Shown piece by piece: positions 14,312-23,175 of a DNA stretch of 34,508 nt (the first letter of the stretch is position 1; every line of letters begins with the position of its first letter). The position numbers and the translations under genes are program-made. Source of the DNA: UBA9337 sp038331135. Lineage in GTDB: Bacteria; Patescibacteriota; Minisyncoccia; Moranbacterales; UBA9337. The notes under the pieces were generated by a model. The model saw only the letters and a program-made list of their open reading frames with translations. It did no database searches and was not told the DNA's origin. Location: the NCBI GenBank assembly GCA_038331135.1, contig JBBQOS010000004.1:1-34508 (forward strand). The letters are read 5' to 3'.

Positions 14312-14977
14312 CTAAAATTTTAAATACTCATCCCAATAACGAAAAAGTTCTGCTGTGGCTTTAATATCGCGAGCGCAATACTGGGCAATTTCTTTTTGCC
14401 GACCAGCTTGAAACATTTCTGAAATCATTGAACCATCAATTCCCTCTTCCTTGGGACTGCGAATACCGAACCGCTTGGTATAAAAATCCAAATTAAACCG
14501 CCGACTGGCTCCGTAATAAGATAATTGATCCAGCAAATCACAATGCAATCTATAATCATAACGATAAGGCACCAAATTGCGACTAGGTTTGACTTCCAAA
14601 ATAGCGCTTCTTAAATGCACAAAAGGAGCATCAAAAACTCTCCCATTGAAAGTTATAACTTGTTTATACTTCTTGATATCCTCCCAAAAACTTTCCAGCA
14701 TCTCCCTTTCCGAGCTTACCTTAAAATTAATATTATCTTTTAAAAAATCAACATCATCTTCTCCGCCTCTATAATACACAACTCCTTTTTGTGTCATTGG
14801 ATTAAACATTCCAATAGATATAATTTCTCCGGTTAAAGGATTGAGTGCTAAAGTATCTTTTATTCCTTGTCGCTCTTCGTCATTTTTGGCATATTTCAGT
14901 AAATACTCCTTAGATTTATCATCCAAGCTTTCGAAGCCTATTCCAATTGTCTCTATATCCAAAACCACCTTGCTCAT
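14312..14977 (-). CDS. Predicted 3'-5' exonuclease, PolB-like DEDDy type
   Basis: The 221 residues carry the RNase H-like exonuclease fold related to the proofreading domain of family B DNA polymerases. The acidic motifs are VLDIETIG (Asp7, Glu9), ITFNGRVFDAPF with Asp near 120, and QYCARDIKATAELF (the Y/D motif) near 200. The NGRVFDAPF block is typical of this stand-alone group (DNA_pol_B_exo2-like). It would degrade single-stranded DNA or RNA ends. It starts 17 bp after the stop of an unknown gene, in an apparent operon. Confidence 0.85.
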   Translation of the reverse strand: MSKVVLDIETIGIGFESLDDKSKEYLLKYAKNDEERQGIKDTLALNPLTGEIISIGMFNPMTQKGVVYYRGGEDDVDFLKDNINFKVSSEREMLESFWEDIKKYKQVITFNGRVFDAPFVHLRSAILEVKPSRNLVPYRYDYRLHCDLLDQLSYYGASRRFNLDFYTKRFGIRSPKEEGIDGSMISEMFQAGRQKEIAQYCARDIKATAELFRYWDEYLKF

Positions 14978-14994
14978 AGGAATAACTAAAAAAA

Positions 14995-15618
14995 TTAATT
15001 ACCAATTTTTTCCAATTCATCTTTAAATTCTTGATATATTTTTTCCAATTCTTCCATCTCTGCATTGTCGTTTTCGGCAATCTTTAACATCATAGCGTGC
15101 ACAACTTTTTCTCTTTCAGCGTCGATTCCAAATTGGCTCAGCTCCTTAGATACTTCCAATAACAAAATTAAATAATCTTCTATATCAGTAATAAACCCCG
15201 CACTCTCGGGATATTTTTCTATCAGTAATTTAGTGATATTTTTTATCTCTCCAATAGTCTTTTGAGTTCTTGAAAATTCCTCCTTGATGTGCGCAAAAAC
15301 AGATTTAGCAATACCCGTTTCTTTTGACATTATTATCGTTTCAGAATCGATAAAAATATCCATTATTTTATCTCCCCCGAACTTCTTAATCCCAGCTGCT
15401 GAGATAAAAACTTTTTCCGTACTCGCTAAATGATCAATGAAATTTCCCAGGACGCCATAGGGCGGATATTTGTCTTTTAATATCTTTCGAACTGTGTCGA
15501 TTTTTTCTAATTCTTCAACGATTTTTTCTTTTTCTACTATGTTTTCAGTATGATTTTCAAATCTCCCTTCCATACCGTTATTTTCGAATTTGTTTTTTTC
15601 TAAATCATTTATTGTCAT
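14995..15618 (-). CDS. Conserved-looking hypothetical protein
   Basis: This is a soluble, mostly helical 207-residue protein. It has a polar N-terminus (about 40 residues, with coiled-coil potential), a middle block YPPYGVLGNFIDHLASTEKV and GIKKFGGDKIMDIFID, and a Glu-rich helical C-terminus. I do not recognise a family. It lies 30 bp after the thioredoxin-like gene and 17 bp before the exonuclease gene on the same strand. Confidence 0.6.
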   Translation of the reverse strand: MTINDLEKNKFENNGMEGRFENHTENIVEKEKIVEELEKIDTVRKILKDKYPPYGVLGNFIDHLASTEKVFISAAGIKKFGGDKIMDIFIDSETIIMSKETGIAKSVFAHIKEEFSRTQKTIGEIKNITKLLIEKYPESAGFITDIEDYLILLLEVSKELSQFGIDAEREKVVHAMMLKIAENDNAEMEELEKIYQEFKDELEKIGN

Positions 15619-15648
15619 ATATATATCTATAGCTAAAAAAATAACTTA

Positions 15649-16128
15649 TTATTTGAGTCCGGCTTTCTTTGAAAAAAATTCTATCACATCGGGTCCACCC
15701 ATGTAACATTTTTCTTCGCTAAAAAGGAATGGCACTCCAATATTAGCAGGATTCATCCCGCATTTCAAGGCGGCTTTTCTTAGTTCCTCACCATTGCTCT
15801 TATTGTGCCAGACCTCTTTCTTTACAAAATCAACTTTGCTGTAAATATCGTTTTTATCCAAGAAAGCTATCACATCTTTACAGTGAGGACATTCCTCACC
15901 ATAGAAATATATAGTAGCACCTTCTGCGATGACCGCATTATCATCGATAGGAGCCTTCTCTTCCTCTTGGATATTTAAGTTATTATTTTTAACTTTTTTC
16001 TCTTGAACTATTTTCTTATCATTTGCTCCAGCAGTATCTTTTTTTGTCTTTTGGGTATACTGATAGGCGATCAAAGCTCCCAATAAAATTAAAACTACAC
16101 TGGCTAATACAATATTTCTGTTTTTCAT
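15649..16128 (-). CDS. Membrane-anchored thioredoxin-like protein (CPHC)
   Basis: A 159-residue protein with an N-terminal membrane helix (about residues 7-23), a charged linker and a C-terminal thioredoxin/glutaredoxin-like domain. The redox site is YGEECPHCKDV (Cys80, Cys83). CPHC is the motif of DsbA and of many extracytoplasmic thioredoxins. The cis-proline block appears as GVPFLF. Two further cysteines, in LKCGMNP and EKCYMGG, may form another pair. It probably handles disulfides outside the membrane. Confidence 0.8.
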   Translation of the reverse strand: MKNRNIVLASVVLILLGALIAYQYTQKTKKDTAGANDKKIVQEKKVKNNNLNIQEEEKAPIDDNAVIAEGATIYFYGEECPHCKDVIAFLDKNDIYSKVDFVKKEVWHNKSNGEELRKAALKCGMNPANIGVPFLFSEEKCYMGGPDVIEFFSKKAGLK

Positions 16129-16199
16129 AAAAACTACTAATCTGATAATTGAAGATTATTTAAATCATCCAAAAACCAAACTTACATTTATTTATTAAA

Positions 16200-17378
16200 T
16201 TAATTATACATTTTTTTATAAACTGCCAAAGTTTTTTTGGCAACATCTTCCCACTTAAAATCCTGCACCCTCAGTAATCCTTTTTGGCTAAAATCATTAC
16301 GCATTTTTTGATCTTCCGAAAAATCCAGCATAGCTTGAGCGATTTCTTCGGTATCGTTTGGGTTTACAAAATATGCAGCATCTTGAGCTATCTCGACTAG
16401 AGAAGAAACTCTAGAAATAATAGCTGGTACACCAGCAGCAAATGCCTCTAATACAGTCATTCCAAATCCTTCATACAAAGATGCTAGTACAAAAAATTCT
16501 GCATTTTTCAAAAGGGGCAATAATTCATCTCCTATAACATAACCAGAAAAAATAACTTCTTTTTCTATATTTAAATCTTTAACAATTTGCACATATTCTT
16601 TGGCTAACCATCCATTCTTACCCGCCATAACGAACTGGTATTCAAATTTTTTGCTTTTTTGACTTTTCCCGTTTTTTGCTATAAATCTAGATTTAAAAAT
16701 AGCAAATGCTTGTAGTGTACGAGTTATGTTTTTACTTGGCTCGATAGTTCCTATAAATAAAATATATTTTCTATCTATACCAATCTTTCCCAAGATTCTT
16801 CCTGCACCAACGCCCATCCCATTAAAGAATCTTTTATCTAGACCACTATAAATAACCTCGACTTTATCGCCTACTTTAAAAATATTATCTAAATCATCTT
16901 TTATTGAATTAGAGACGGCAATAATTTTATTCATTTTATTGGCCATTAATCGATAAGAAAATTTCCTCCTCATCAGGGTTGCTTTAGGGAAGCATTCTGG
17001 TATCTTATAAATTCCCATATCGTGAAAAGTGCCAATAGTTTTTCCCTTATAAGTACTAGGAATGCGACTAACTGGGGAAGTAGAATGCAAAACGTCTAAT
17101 TTTTCTTTAGCCAAAGTGGCGGCAGTCAAAAACTCATTGTAAGCTCCTGGCAAATATTTACCATAATCGGAGAAAGGATAAAAAACAATTTTTGTTTTGG
17201 GCTTGGTAAATTTTTTAATATCTTTTTCTCTAACTCTCGCATCAAAGAAAAGCACATATTCATTTTCTTGATCTAATTCCAAAAGATGTCGAATCAATTG
17301 ATAAGTATAATGTCCAGAGCCAATCGCCTCTCCTTTTTTGGGATTTAAAATTGTCCTAGCGTCTATTCCTATTCGCAT
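16200..17378 (-). CDS. Glycosyltransferase, GT4 family
   Basis: The 392-residue two-domain GT-B enzyme starts MRIGIDARTILNPKKGEAIGSGHYTYQLIRHLL. The C-terminal nucleotide-sugar domain has YILFIGTIEPSKNI, then EKEVIFSGYVIGDELLPLL and the GT4 signature ASLYEGFGMTVLEAFAAGVP (EX7E). It retains the sugar anomer. The donor and acceptor are not evident; the neighbouring polyprenyl-phosphate sugar transferase suggests surface polysaccharide synthesis. A miniature IS element lies in the gap between the two genes. Confidence 0.9.
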   Translation of the reverse strand: MRIGIDARTILNPKKGEAIGSGHYTYQLIRHLLELDQENEYVLFFDARVREKDIKKFTKPKTKIVFYPFSDYGKYLPGAYNEFLTAATLAKEKLDVLHSTSPVSRIPSTYKGKTIGTFHDMGIYKIPECFPKATLMRRKFSYRLMANKMNKIIAVSNSIKDDLDNIFKVGDKVEVIYSGLDKRFFNGMGVGAGRILGKIGIDRKYILFIGTIEPSKNITRTLQAFAIFKSRFIAKNGKSQKSKKFEYQFVMAGKNGWLAKEYVQIVKDLNIEKEVIFSGYVIGDELLPLLKNAEFFVLASLYEGFGMTVLEAFAAGVPAIISRVSSLVEIAQDAAYFVNPNDTEEIAQAMLDFSEDQKMRNDFSQKGLLRVQDFKWEDVAKKTLAVYKKMYN

Positions 17379-17573
17379 AATATATTTCCATTACTACTCA
17401 AAATTGAGCGTTTTTACACCACTGGTATTCTACTATATTTTTAATTGATTATCAAGAAAGGAATGCTAATATAATACTAACCTTTCGACATATTAGCCCA
17501 ACAACCCGTCAACGAATTAACCTGTAAAAACCAATATTATTTGCAAAATTTTTTAAATAAAAAAACACGATTA

Positions 17574-17713
17574 TGAACTGTACCCCAAAAAGTGGACACG
17601 AAAGTGTCCTTTTTTTGTATTCAAAAAAGAGTATAGTTAATTCATAATCAATAATCAAATAAAAAGAATGTTTACGAAAGCACAAATTAAACAATTTTAG
17701 AGGGTACAGTTCA
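17574..17713. mobile_element. 140-bp IS3-type miniature element (MITE)
   Basis: The ends TGAACTGTACCC (17574-17585) and GGGTACAGTTCA (17702-17713) are perfect inverted repeats of 12 bp that begin TG and end CA, as in IS3-family (IS150-like) elements. TTA flanks both sides (17571-17573 and 17714-17716) as a 3-bp target duplication. Just inside the left end, AAAAAGTGGACAC / GTGTCCTTTTTTT forms a hairpin with a GAAA loop, itself a terminator on plus. A short frame at 17668-17700 looks like the start of a transposase. No transposase core is present, so it would need a helper. Confidence 0.8.
17668..17700 (+). pseudogene. Remnant of an IS3 orfA start
   Basis: ATG followed by codons for FTKAQIKQF and a TAG. 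The peptide resembles the first residues of IS3/IS150-type OrfA proteins, whose N-termini often read like KFTxEQKxxxV. It lies 13 bp from the right inverted repeat. It suggests the element arose by internal deletion that kept both ends and the transposase start. Confidence 0.35.
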
Positions 17714-17748
17714 TTATCTAAGCCGTGCTTTTTTTATAAATTTTATTT

Positions 17749-19179
17749 TTACGAATTATTTCTTCTTCTTTTTAACAAAACCATCACTGTTTTAAAAATT
17801 ATCTGAATATCCAACAGCAGTGTCCAATTTTCTATATAATATAAGTCTAATTTATATTCATCTTCAAAATCCAAATCTGAGCGTCCAGAAACTTGAGCCA
17901 TTCCCGTTATGCCGGGTTTAATTGTGAGCAAGCGCCGATGATACTCTCGATATTTTTCTACTTCTCTTTTTTGATGCGGTCGCGGACCCACCAAACTCAT
18001 ATCTCCCAAAAAAACATTAAAAAATTGTGGGAATTCATCGATAGAATATTTTTCAATAAAAGTTCCAATTTTAGTTTTACGCGGATCATTTTTAATTTTA
18101 TAAAGTGGACCTTGACGCACACTGCATTCTTTAATTAATTTTTGTTCAAAAATTAAAGCTTCTTCAAAATTGGGATTCTTTTTATCAATACAATACTTCC
18201 ATTGAAAATACCTCAATTTTAAAACTCTTATTTCTTTGCCGTCAGATCCAACTCTTCTGTTCTTATAAATAATCGGCCCATCTCCATCTTCTATTTTTAT
18301 TAAAATTGCCACAACCAATAAAATTGGAGAAGTTAATACAATAAAAAATGAAGAACCCACTATATCAAAAAATCTTTTGATAATTTTTCCCCAACCCTCA
18401 AGCGGAGTATGTTTTATTTCTATAATCGGCTCACCAGCAAAAACACCCATTTCAAAGTGAGCTGTTTGCAATGTGGTAGGAATAAAACGATAAGTAATAT
18501 TATTAATAGCGCAAAAATCGATTAATTTTTCAATATCGTCTTCCGGAATTGTTGAGTCAGATAAAATAATTTCATCAATTCCTCTTTGTTCTCGAACGTC
18601 TTTTACAACAGCCAATCTAGCTGTTTCGATAACATCCACAACTTCATAGCCTAATTTCGGATTTTTCTTTATTAGTTTTTTAAGCAAATCTATTTTCCCG
18701 TTTCTACCGATTAGAAGTGTCCGATGTATCCCAATTTTTTTATTTTTCAAAAGCCACTTTTGTGCTCTTTGTAATAAAAATCTAATAAATACAACATAAA
18801 AAGTCACCAAAAACCAAGCCAAGAGAATTATAAAACGAGACGAAAACCATTCTCGCTTTAAGAAAAATGCCACTACTACCAACATCAGTACTATGGTAGT
18901 AGCAAAAAATACCTTTAGTCCTTCTTGCCAAAACTTTCTCGTAGCTCTGATATCATAAAGTCCTTGAGTGGCAAAAATTAATATAAAAAAAGGAATTGAA
19001 ATTAATACTATTTTTAAAAATTCATCAAGCGGAACCAAATTTAACAATGATCTCAGCTGCAATGCTTCCTTTACCATTTCTGCGTCTCTGAGCCAATAAG
19101 CTGTCAGAGCAGCACCCATAATTGCCAAAGCGTCCAAAGGGATTCGGACTGCGCTAAAAAATAATTCTGATTTTTTCAT
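17749..19179 (-). CDS. Polyprenyl-phosphate sugar phosphotransferase (exopolysaccharide type)
   Basis: This 476-residue membrane enzyme has four or five N-terminal helices (about residues 5-125), a central Rossmann-like domain (150-245), one more helix and a bacterial sugar-transferase catalytic domain (about 262-470). Diagnostic parts are KRFFDIVGSSFFIVLTSP, IIYKNRRVGSDGKEI, FIEKYSIDEFPQFFNVFLGDMSLVGPRP (given here in part as family landmarks) and KPGITGMAQVSGRS. Such enzymes (WbaP/WcaJ type) put the first sugar-1-phosphate on undecaprenyl phosphate. The usual KFRSM-like block reads VLKLRYFQW. It begins surface polysaccharide assembly, with the downstream GT4 as likely partner. Confidence 0.93.
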   Translation of the reverse strand: MKKSELFFSAVRIPLDALAIMGAALTAYWLRDAEMVKEALQLRSLLNLVPLDEFLKIVLISIPFFILIFATQGLYDIRATRKFWQEGLKVFFATTIVLMLVVVAFFLKREWFSSRFIILLAWFLVTFYVVFIRFLLQRAQKWLLKNKKIGIHRTLLIGRNGKIDLLKKLIKKNPKLGYEVVDVIETARLAVVKDVREQRGIDEIILSDSTIPEDDIEKLIDFCAINNITYRFIPTTLQTAHFEMGVFAGEPIIEIKHTPLEGWGKIIKRFFDIVGSSFFIVLTSPILLVVAILIKIEDGDGPIIYKNRRVGSDGKEIRVLKLRYFQWKYCIDKKNPNFEEALIFEQKLIKECSVRQGPLYKIKNDPRKTKIGTFIEKYSIDEFPQFFNVFLGDMSLVGPRPHQKREVEKYREYHRRLLTIKPGITGMAQVSGRSDLDFEDEYKLDLYYIENWTLLLDIQIIFKTVMVLLKRRRNNS

Positions 19180-19306
19180 GTTATTCTTTACAAATTATGA
19201 ATATATTTACCAATTACCAATATACAAATAGGGAAATTCACAAATTTTCTTAAATTTCTAAATTCGTATATTCATATTAAATTAGTAATTTGTATAATTT
19301 TTAATC

Positions 19307-19803
19307 ATTTATCAAGGCAAATTTATAAGCCGGATTCTGTCTAGTCCAATCATTTATCTAGCCCCGACGTTACCGTCGGGGTCATGCGGCACTCCGCCAT
19401 TGCATAGCAGTGGAATAATCAAATAAAAAATTTCAATCCGCCGATTGGCGAAACAAACAGATCTCAATCCTTAATAACCAATATTCTAAACAAATCTGTT
19501 TGAATTTTTGGAAATTGCTTTTTGGTTACTGTTTTAAAATTGTATCTTGGTATTTGAAATTTCCAATGCTACGCATTGGCGACACGACCTTGCACTCAGG
19601 TAAGGATTTAGCCGTTTCACCTCCAATGTTACCACTGGAGCTTATCCCTTGCGGGATATCTCGTCATCTCTGACAAAGACGTCTCTGCTCGCACCTCGTG
19701 GATTACTCCAGACGGGCGTTACCCGCTACCTTTTTCGAAAAAGTGTCCGGACTTTCCTCTCTGGCGTAAAGCCAGAGCGATTGGATAATTTGCCTTGATA
19801 AAT
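19307..19803 (-). ncRNA. rnpB: RNase P RNA (type A) with an enlarged domain
   Basis: The RNA trims tRNA 5' leaders. P1 is a 17-bp helix between 19787-19803 and 19307-19323. P3 has arms CTCTGGC/GCCAGAG. The universal GAGGAAAGTCCGGAC follows (about 19746-19760). P18 has arms CCCCGAC/GTCGGGG with a GGTAAC loop near 19363-19380, and the 3' conserved AGAATCCGGCTTAT precedes P1. The total of 497 nt is longer than the usual 350-400. The extra sequence lies at 19428-19562, in the region of P15-P17, closed by AAATTTCAA/TTGAAATTT and containing an inner CAAACAGAT/ATCTGTTTG hairpin. The gaps on either side (19180-19306 and 19804-19999) show no gene. Confidence 0.93.
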
Positions 19804-19999
19804 AACTAAAAAAATAATCTTAATATGATTGTCAATTATACTCCTTTTTTCGACTTTTGTCAAAGTAAAATCTTTAATTTTGCCAATAACACGCCCTTCT
19901 TAGTTAAATATATTCTCTTTAGACCAACTAAATATTAACATAATCAACACAAAATGTAAATTCAGCGCACTCAAAACCACCTAAAAAAATTCAACATTT

Positions 20000-21163
20000 T
20001 TACATCTCTTGCAATTCCTTCATCATTTTTACATAGAAACGAAGGTTATGAATTGAAGCCAATCTCATCCCCAATGGATCCCCTATTCTAAAAAGATGAT
20101 TGAGATAAGCGCGGGTATGATTTTTGCACAACTCACAATCACAATTTTTATCTACGGGAGTGAAATCATTTTTAAATTTACTATTTCGAATACTAACAGT
20201 TTCATAAAATGATTTTCCATTTTTTTTGTCATTAATATTTTTATCATTTGAAATTGATTTGTCATTTGAAATTTTTAATGGGACATTACTTTTTCGCAGA
20301 AAAAGTCTCCCATGCCTTCCCTCGCGAGTCGGAATCACACAATCAAACATATCCCAGCCCATTTCATAACATCTAACAATGTCTTTTGGTGTCCCTACCC
20401 CCAGCGCAAAACGTAAAGAATTTTCTGGAATAAAACTAGCAGTGGAACGCAAAATATTTTCCATAAATTTTCCTTCATTATCAATGTGTCTGGCTCCAAA
20501 ACCATAACCATCCCAATCCCTGCCAACTTCTTTGGCAACTTCAATCAGTCCATCTGCACATCTTTTACGCAAATCAACATATTCTCCGCCCTGCACTACG
20601 GAAAAAATAAGTGGACGTGATTTATCCGTCAATTTTCTTTTTTTGATTTGCTTGTTATATTCAATCAGACATCTTTTAGCCCAACGAATAGTACGCTCTA
20701 CGGCTAGAGCTATATTTTCTTTGGAGTAATTATTAGGTGGCGGATCATCAAAACACACCATCATATCGACACCCAAATCAAATTGAATTTGGATGGATTT
20801 TTCTGGCGTAATAGTATGCTTTTCTCCACTGGTTGGTGAACGAAAAATAACTTCCCTGTCGGTTATTTTACCCATCTTCGGATTTTTGTGAATCAAAGAA
20901 AAAACCTGATATCCACCGCTGTCAGAAAGAAGCGGCTTGTGATAATTCATAAATTTATGCACTCCACCCGCCTTTTTGATAGTCTCCATGCCTGGTTGCA
21001 AAAAAAGATGATAAGTATTTACTACCATTGGCACAATCCCTGATTTTTTTATATCATCGTTGCTAAGAAATTTAACCAACGCTCGAGTGGCGTCTGGCAT
21101 AAAAAATGGAGTCTTTAGTAATCCACTTTTTGTAACTATTTTTTTATGTCTAAAATCACTCAT
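20000..21163 (-). CDS. tgt: tRNA-guanine transglycosylase
   Basis: It exchanges guanine-34 for the queuine precursor preQ1 in tRNAs with GUN anticodons, such as the tRNA-Tyr(GTA) in this window. The TIM-barrel motifs are VVNTYHLFLQPG, LLSDSGGYQVFSL with the catalytic Asp, VCFDDPP, ALGVGTPKDIVRC, MFDCVIPTREGRHGRLF with the nucleophilic Asp, and the zinc site CDCELCKNH. At 387 residues it is close to the family's 370-380. A low-complexity insertion of about 20 residues (near 294-316, rich in SNDK) sits between GRLF and the zinc site. Confidence 0.96.
   Translation of the reverse strand: MSDFRHKKIVTKSGLLKTPFFMPDATRALVKFLSNDDIKKSGIVPMVVNTYHLFLQPGMETIKKAGGVHKFMNYHKPLLSDSGGYQVFSLIHKNPKMGKITDREVIFRSPTSGEKHTITPEKSIQIQFDLGVDMMVCFDDPPPNNYSKENIALAVERTIRWAKRCLIEYNKQIKKRKLTDKSRPLIFSVVQGGEYVDLRKRCADGLIEVAKEVGRDWDGYGFGARHIDNEGKFMENILRSTASFIPENSLRFALGVGTPKDIVRCYEMGWDMFDCVIPTREGRHGRLFLRKSNVPLKISNDKSISNDKNINDKKNGKSFYETVSIRNSKFKNDFTPVDKNCDCELCKNHTRAYLNHLFRIGDPLGMRLASIHNLRFYVKMMKELQEM
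20215..20282. repeat. AT-rich tandem repeat inserted in frame in tgt
   Basis: On the coding strand ATTTCAAATGACAAATC recurs with variation (ATTTCAAATGATAAA, then ATTAATGACAAA), giving the peptide KISNDKSISNDKNINDKK. Queuine transferases normally run from GRLF...RK to the block before the zinc cysteines with little between, so the repeat looks like an insertion tolerated in a surface loop. Confidence 0.5.
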
Positions 21164-21241
21164 TTTATAATTCTATTTTAAAACTTAAAATATTGAATAA
21201 CTCAAAATTTAAAAAATGTTCAAATCCATCAGTTCATTTTT

Positions 21242-23095
21242 TTACTGATACTTTTTAATTATTTCAATATCCTCCATAGTAAAATTATCTTTTCCGGTAA
21301 TTTTTATTTCTTGTTTAATTCTTAAATCTCCTTGTTGCTGATTAAGTTCGGGTATCATGCCCAATTGGAACTTAATTTCTCTAGAATTAGTCAAAAATCC
21401 GACTCCGTTTTCCATATCGCCAATATTCCAAATCATCTCATTGGTTCTTTCATTAAAAAATACATCTTCTCCTTGGGGAAATACAACCCCTTTCCATTTT
21501 AACCATGTCGGGATGATTGCATAAATCTTAAGTCCCGAGACAGAATTAGAAACATTTTTTATTTTCCAATTTACCGCATAAGTTGTTTCTTGACCCACGA
21601 TTGCAGGATCCGGTCCATAGTTCTTGATATCAGCATCTTGGTAACTAATCAAATTTTCGAAAATAATTTTAGAATTTAATTTTGCTAGAACTGTGCTACT
21701 TACGTTTTTACTGTTTCCTAAGGAATGATAGGAAACATCAGAACTGTCGATAATTGCTACTGCCTCTATAACATAATTTTTATCTTCTGGACTTTTAATT
21801 TCGATATCTTCCTTGAGCGGTATAGAAACACTAATTTGACCACTGTTACCTGGTTCGAATTTGCTTAGATTCTTCAAGTCAGAAACTTTCCAAGTGAAGT
21901 TTTTTGTAGTACTACTATAGGCTCCGCTTGTAAGCGCTATCCTTGAATAATCGATAATGGGACTACTTATATTTAACTTAATAACCACATCTTTTAAACC
22001 AACATTACCCCGATTAGCATAGGCAATTTCATATTCCAAAATCTTGCCCAGATCAACATTGTCTGAGTTTTTCTTATTTAACTTCAAATTGATAGCTAAC
22101 GGTGGGACAACTACTTTGATGGCTTCTTCTAATTTACTATAAACAACTTCACTCGCATTATTTTCATTTTTATAAATAATAGCTCTTACTAATTTATTAT
22201 CATACTGCTGTCCAGCTACCCTGCTCTTGATTTTTATACTGCCAGAAGCTCCCACATTTAAATCACCCAAGTACCAAACATTGTTTCCGCTTATGGGGCT
22301 AGGTACGCTTTCTTGGAATAGTAATCCATCAGAATATTCCATTTTAAGATTTAAATTATCCAATTTTATACCTCCTTTATTCTCATAGGCAACTTCATAT
22401 TCAATAGTTGATTCGTCTAGCGCCTCCTTTGGGGTTCCTATTGTCAATTCGATGGGCGAGCTTGTGATTCTCACGCCTAATTGTGAAGTAGCTTCAAAAA
22501 AACTGTTAAAATTTTGAGCTTTATATTTAAGAGTTGGCTGTAAATAAGCCATATAATCTTGAGCTGCATAAAATTTGCCCGAAATCACCAACTCACCCTC
22601 AGAGAAAGCTTTTACTTTTCCAATAGCTATTTTAATATTTCTATCATTTTCTATTTTTATATTTTTGTTATTTTCTGGATAAAAATTTTCTGAATGATTT
22701 AAATTTATTTCAACATTTTCGAGTGCTACTCTATTTGAATTTTTGTATTTAATTTTATAAGTTGTGCTTTCTGCACTTTTTAAAATATCCGAACCCTCCA
22801 CTATGATACTCACTCTATTTTCAGAAAAAGCAGTTTCTTTGAATTTAATTATACCAACATAGGCCAAAGTAAAAAAAGCTATTAGACCCAAAGCAATTAC
22901 GCCCACATAAAAAGCTGTTTTCCTTCCATCACTAAGCCAATCAGAATAAAATTTTTCCCAATTCGTTTTTTTTTCAATAAAACTAATTTTATCTTCACCT
23001 GCTTGGCCTAAATCAAATTCACTTACCGAATGACCCCTTTTTTCTATATCAGAGTTTGAACTGTATATTTTTTCCTCTGTATCTTTTATTGACAT
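21242..23095 (-). CDS. Membrane-anchored protein with DUF11-like immunoglobulin-fold repeats
   Basis: The 617-residue protein has a cytosolic N-terminus of about 58 residues, one membrane helix (about 58-81, TAFYVGVIALGLIAFFTLAY) and a large outer part of four or five repeats of about 115 residues. The repeats share cores like ALENVEINLNHS, KLDNLNLKMEYS and LKDVVIKLNIS, and the form YKIKYKN.. / YEVAYENKG / YEIAYANRG, as in DUF11/CARDB-like beta-sandwich domains. Such proteins decorate the cell surface. No enzyme motif is seen. It is read from the same strand as recO upstream; an AACGCAAA/TTTGCGTT hairpin lies just before its start. Confidence 0.75.
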   Translation of the reverse strand: MSIKDTEEKIYSSNSDIEKRGHSVSEFDLGQAGEDKISFIEKKTNWEKFYSDWLSDGRKTAFYVGVIALGLIAFFTLAYVGIIKFKETAFSENRVSIIVEGSDILKSAESTTYKIKYKNSNRVALENVEINLNHSENFYPENNKNIKIENDRNIKIAIGKVKAFSEGELVISGKFYAAQDYMAYLQPTLKYKAQNFNSFFEATSQLGVRITSSPIELTIGTPKEALDESTIEYEVAYENKGGIKLDNLNLKMEYSDGLLFQESVPSPISGNNVWYLGDLNVGASGSIKIKSRVAGQQYDNKLVRAIIYKNENNASEVVYSKLEEAIKVVVPPLAINLKLNKKNSDNVDLGKILEYEIAYANRGNVGLKDVVIKLNISSPIIDYSRIALTSGAYSSTTKNFTWKVSDLKNLSKFEPGNSGQISVSIPLKEDIEIKSPEDKNYVIEAVAIIDSSDVSYHSLGNSKNVSSTVLAKLNSKIIFENLISYQDADIKNYGPDPAIVGQETTYAVNWKIKNVSNSVSGLKIYAIIPTWLKWKGVVFPQGEDVFFNERTNEMIWNIGDMENGVGFLTNSREIKFQLGMIPELNQQQGDLRIKQEIKITGKDNFTMEDIEIIKKYQ

Positions 23096-23175
23096 ATATT
23101 ATAACGCAAACTTATATTTGCGTTGTTTTTATTTTTACTAGAATTATACTTAAATTTTATCAAATAAAAGGATAT

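Larger units (their letters stand above)
17559..17735 (-). terminator. Intrinsic terminator of the sugar transferase gene, split by an insertion
   Basis: On minus, the arm AAAAAAAGCACG (17724-17735) is complementary to CGTG followed by TTTTTTT (17559-17569), with one extra base. If the 140-bp element and one TTA are removed, the arms are joined by about 10 nt, giving a normal terminator 14 bp after the sugar transferase stop codon. The insertion sits in the loop. Confidence 0.6.
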
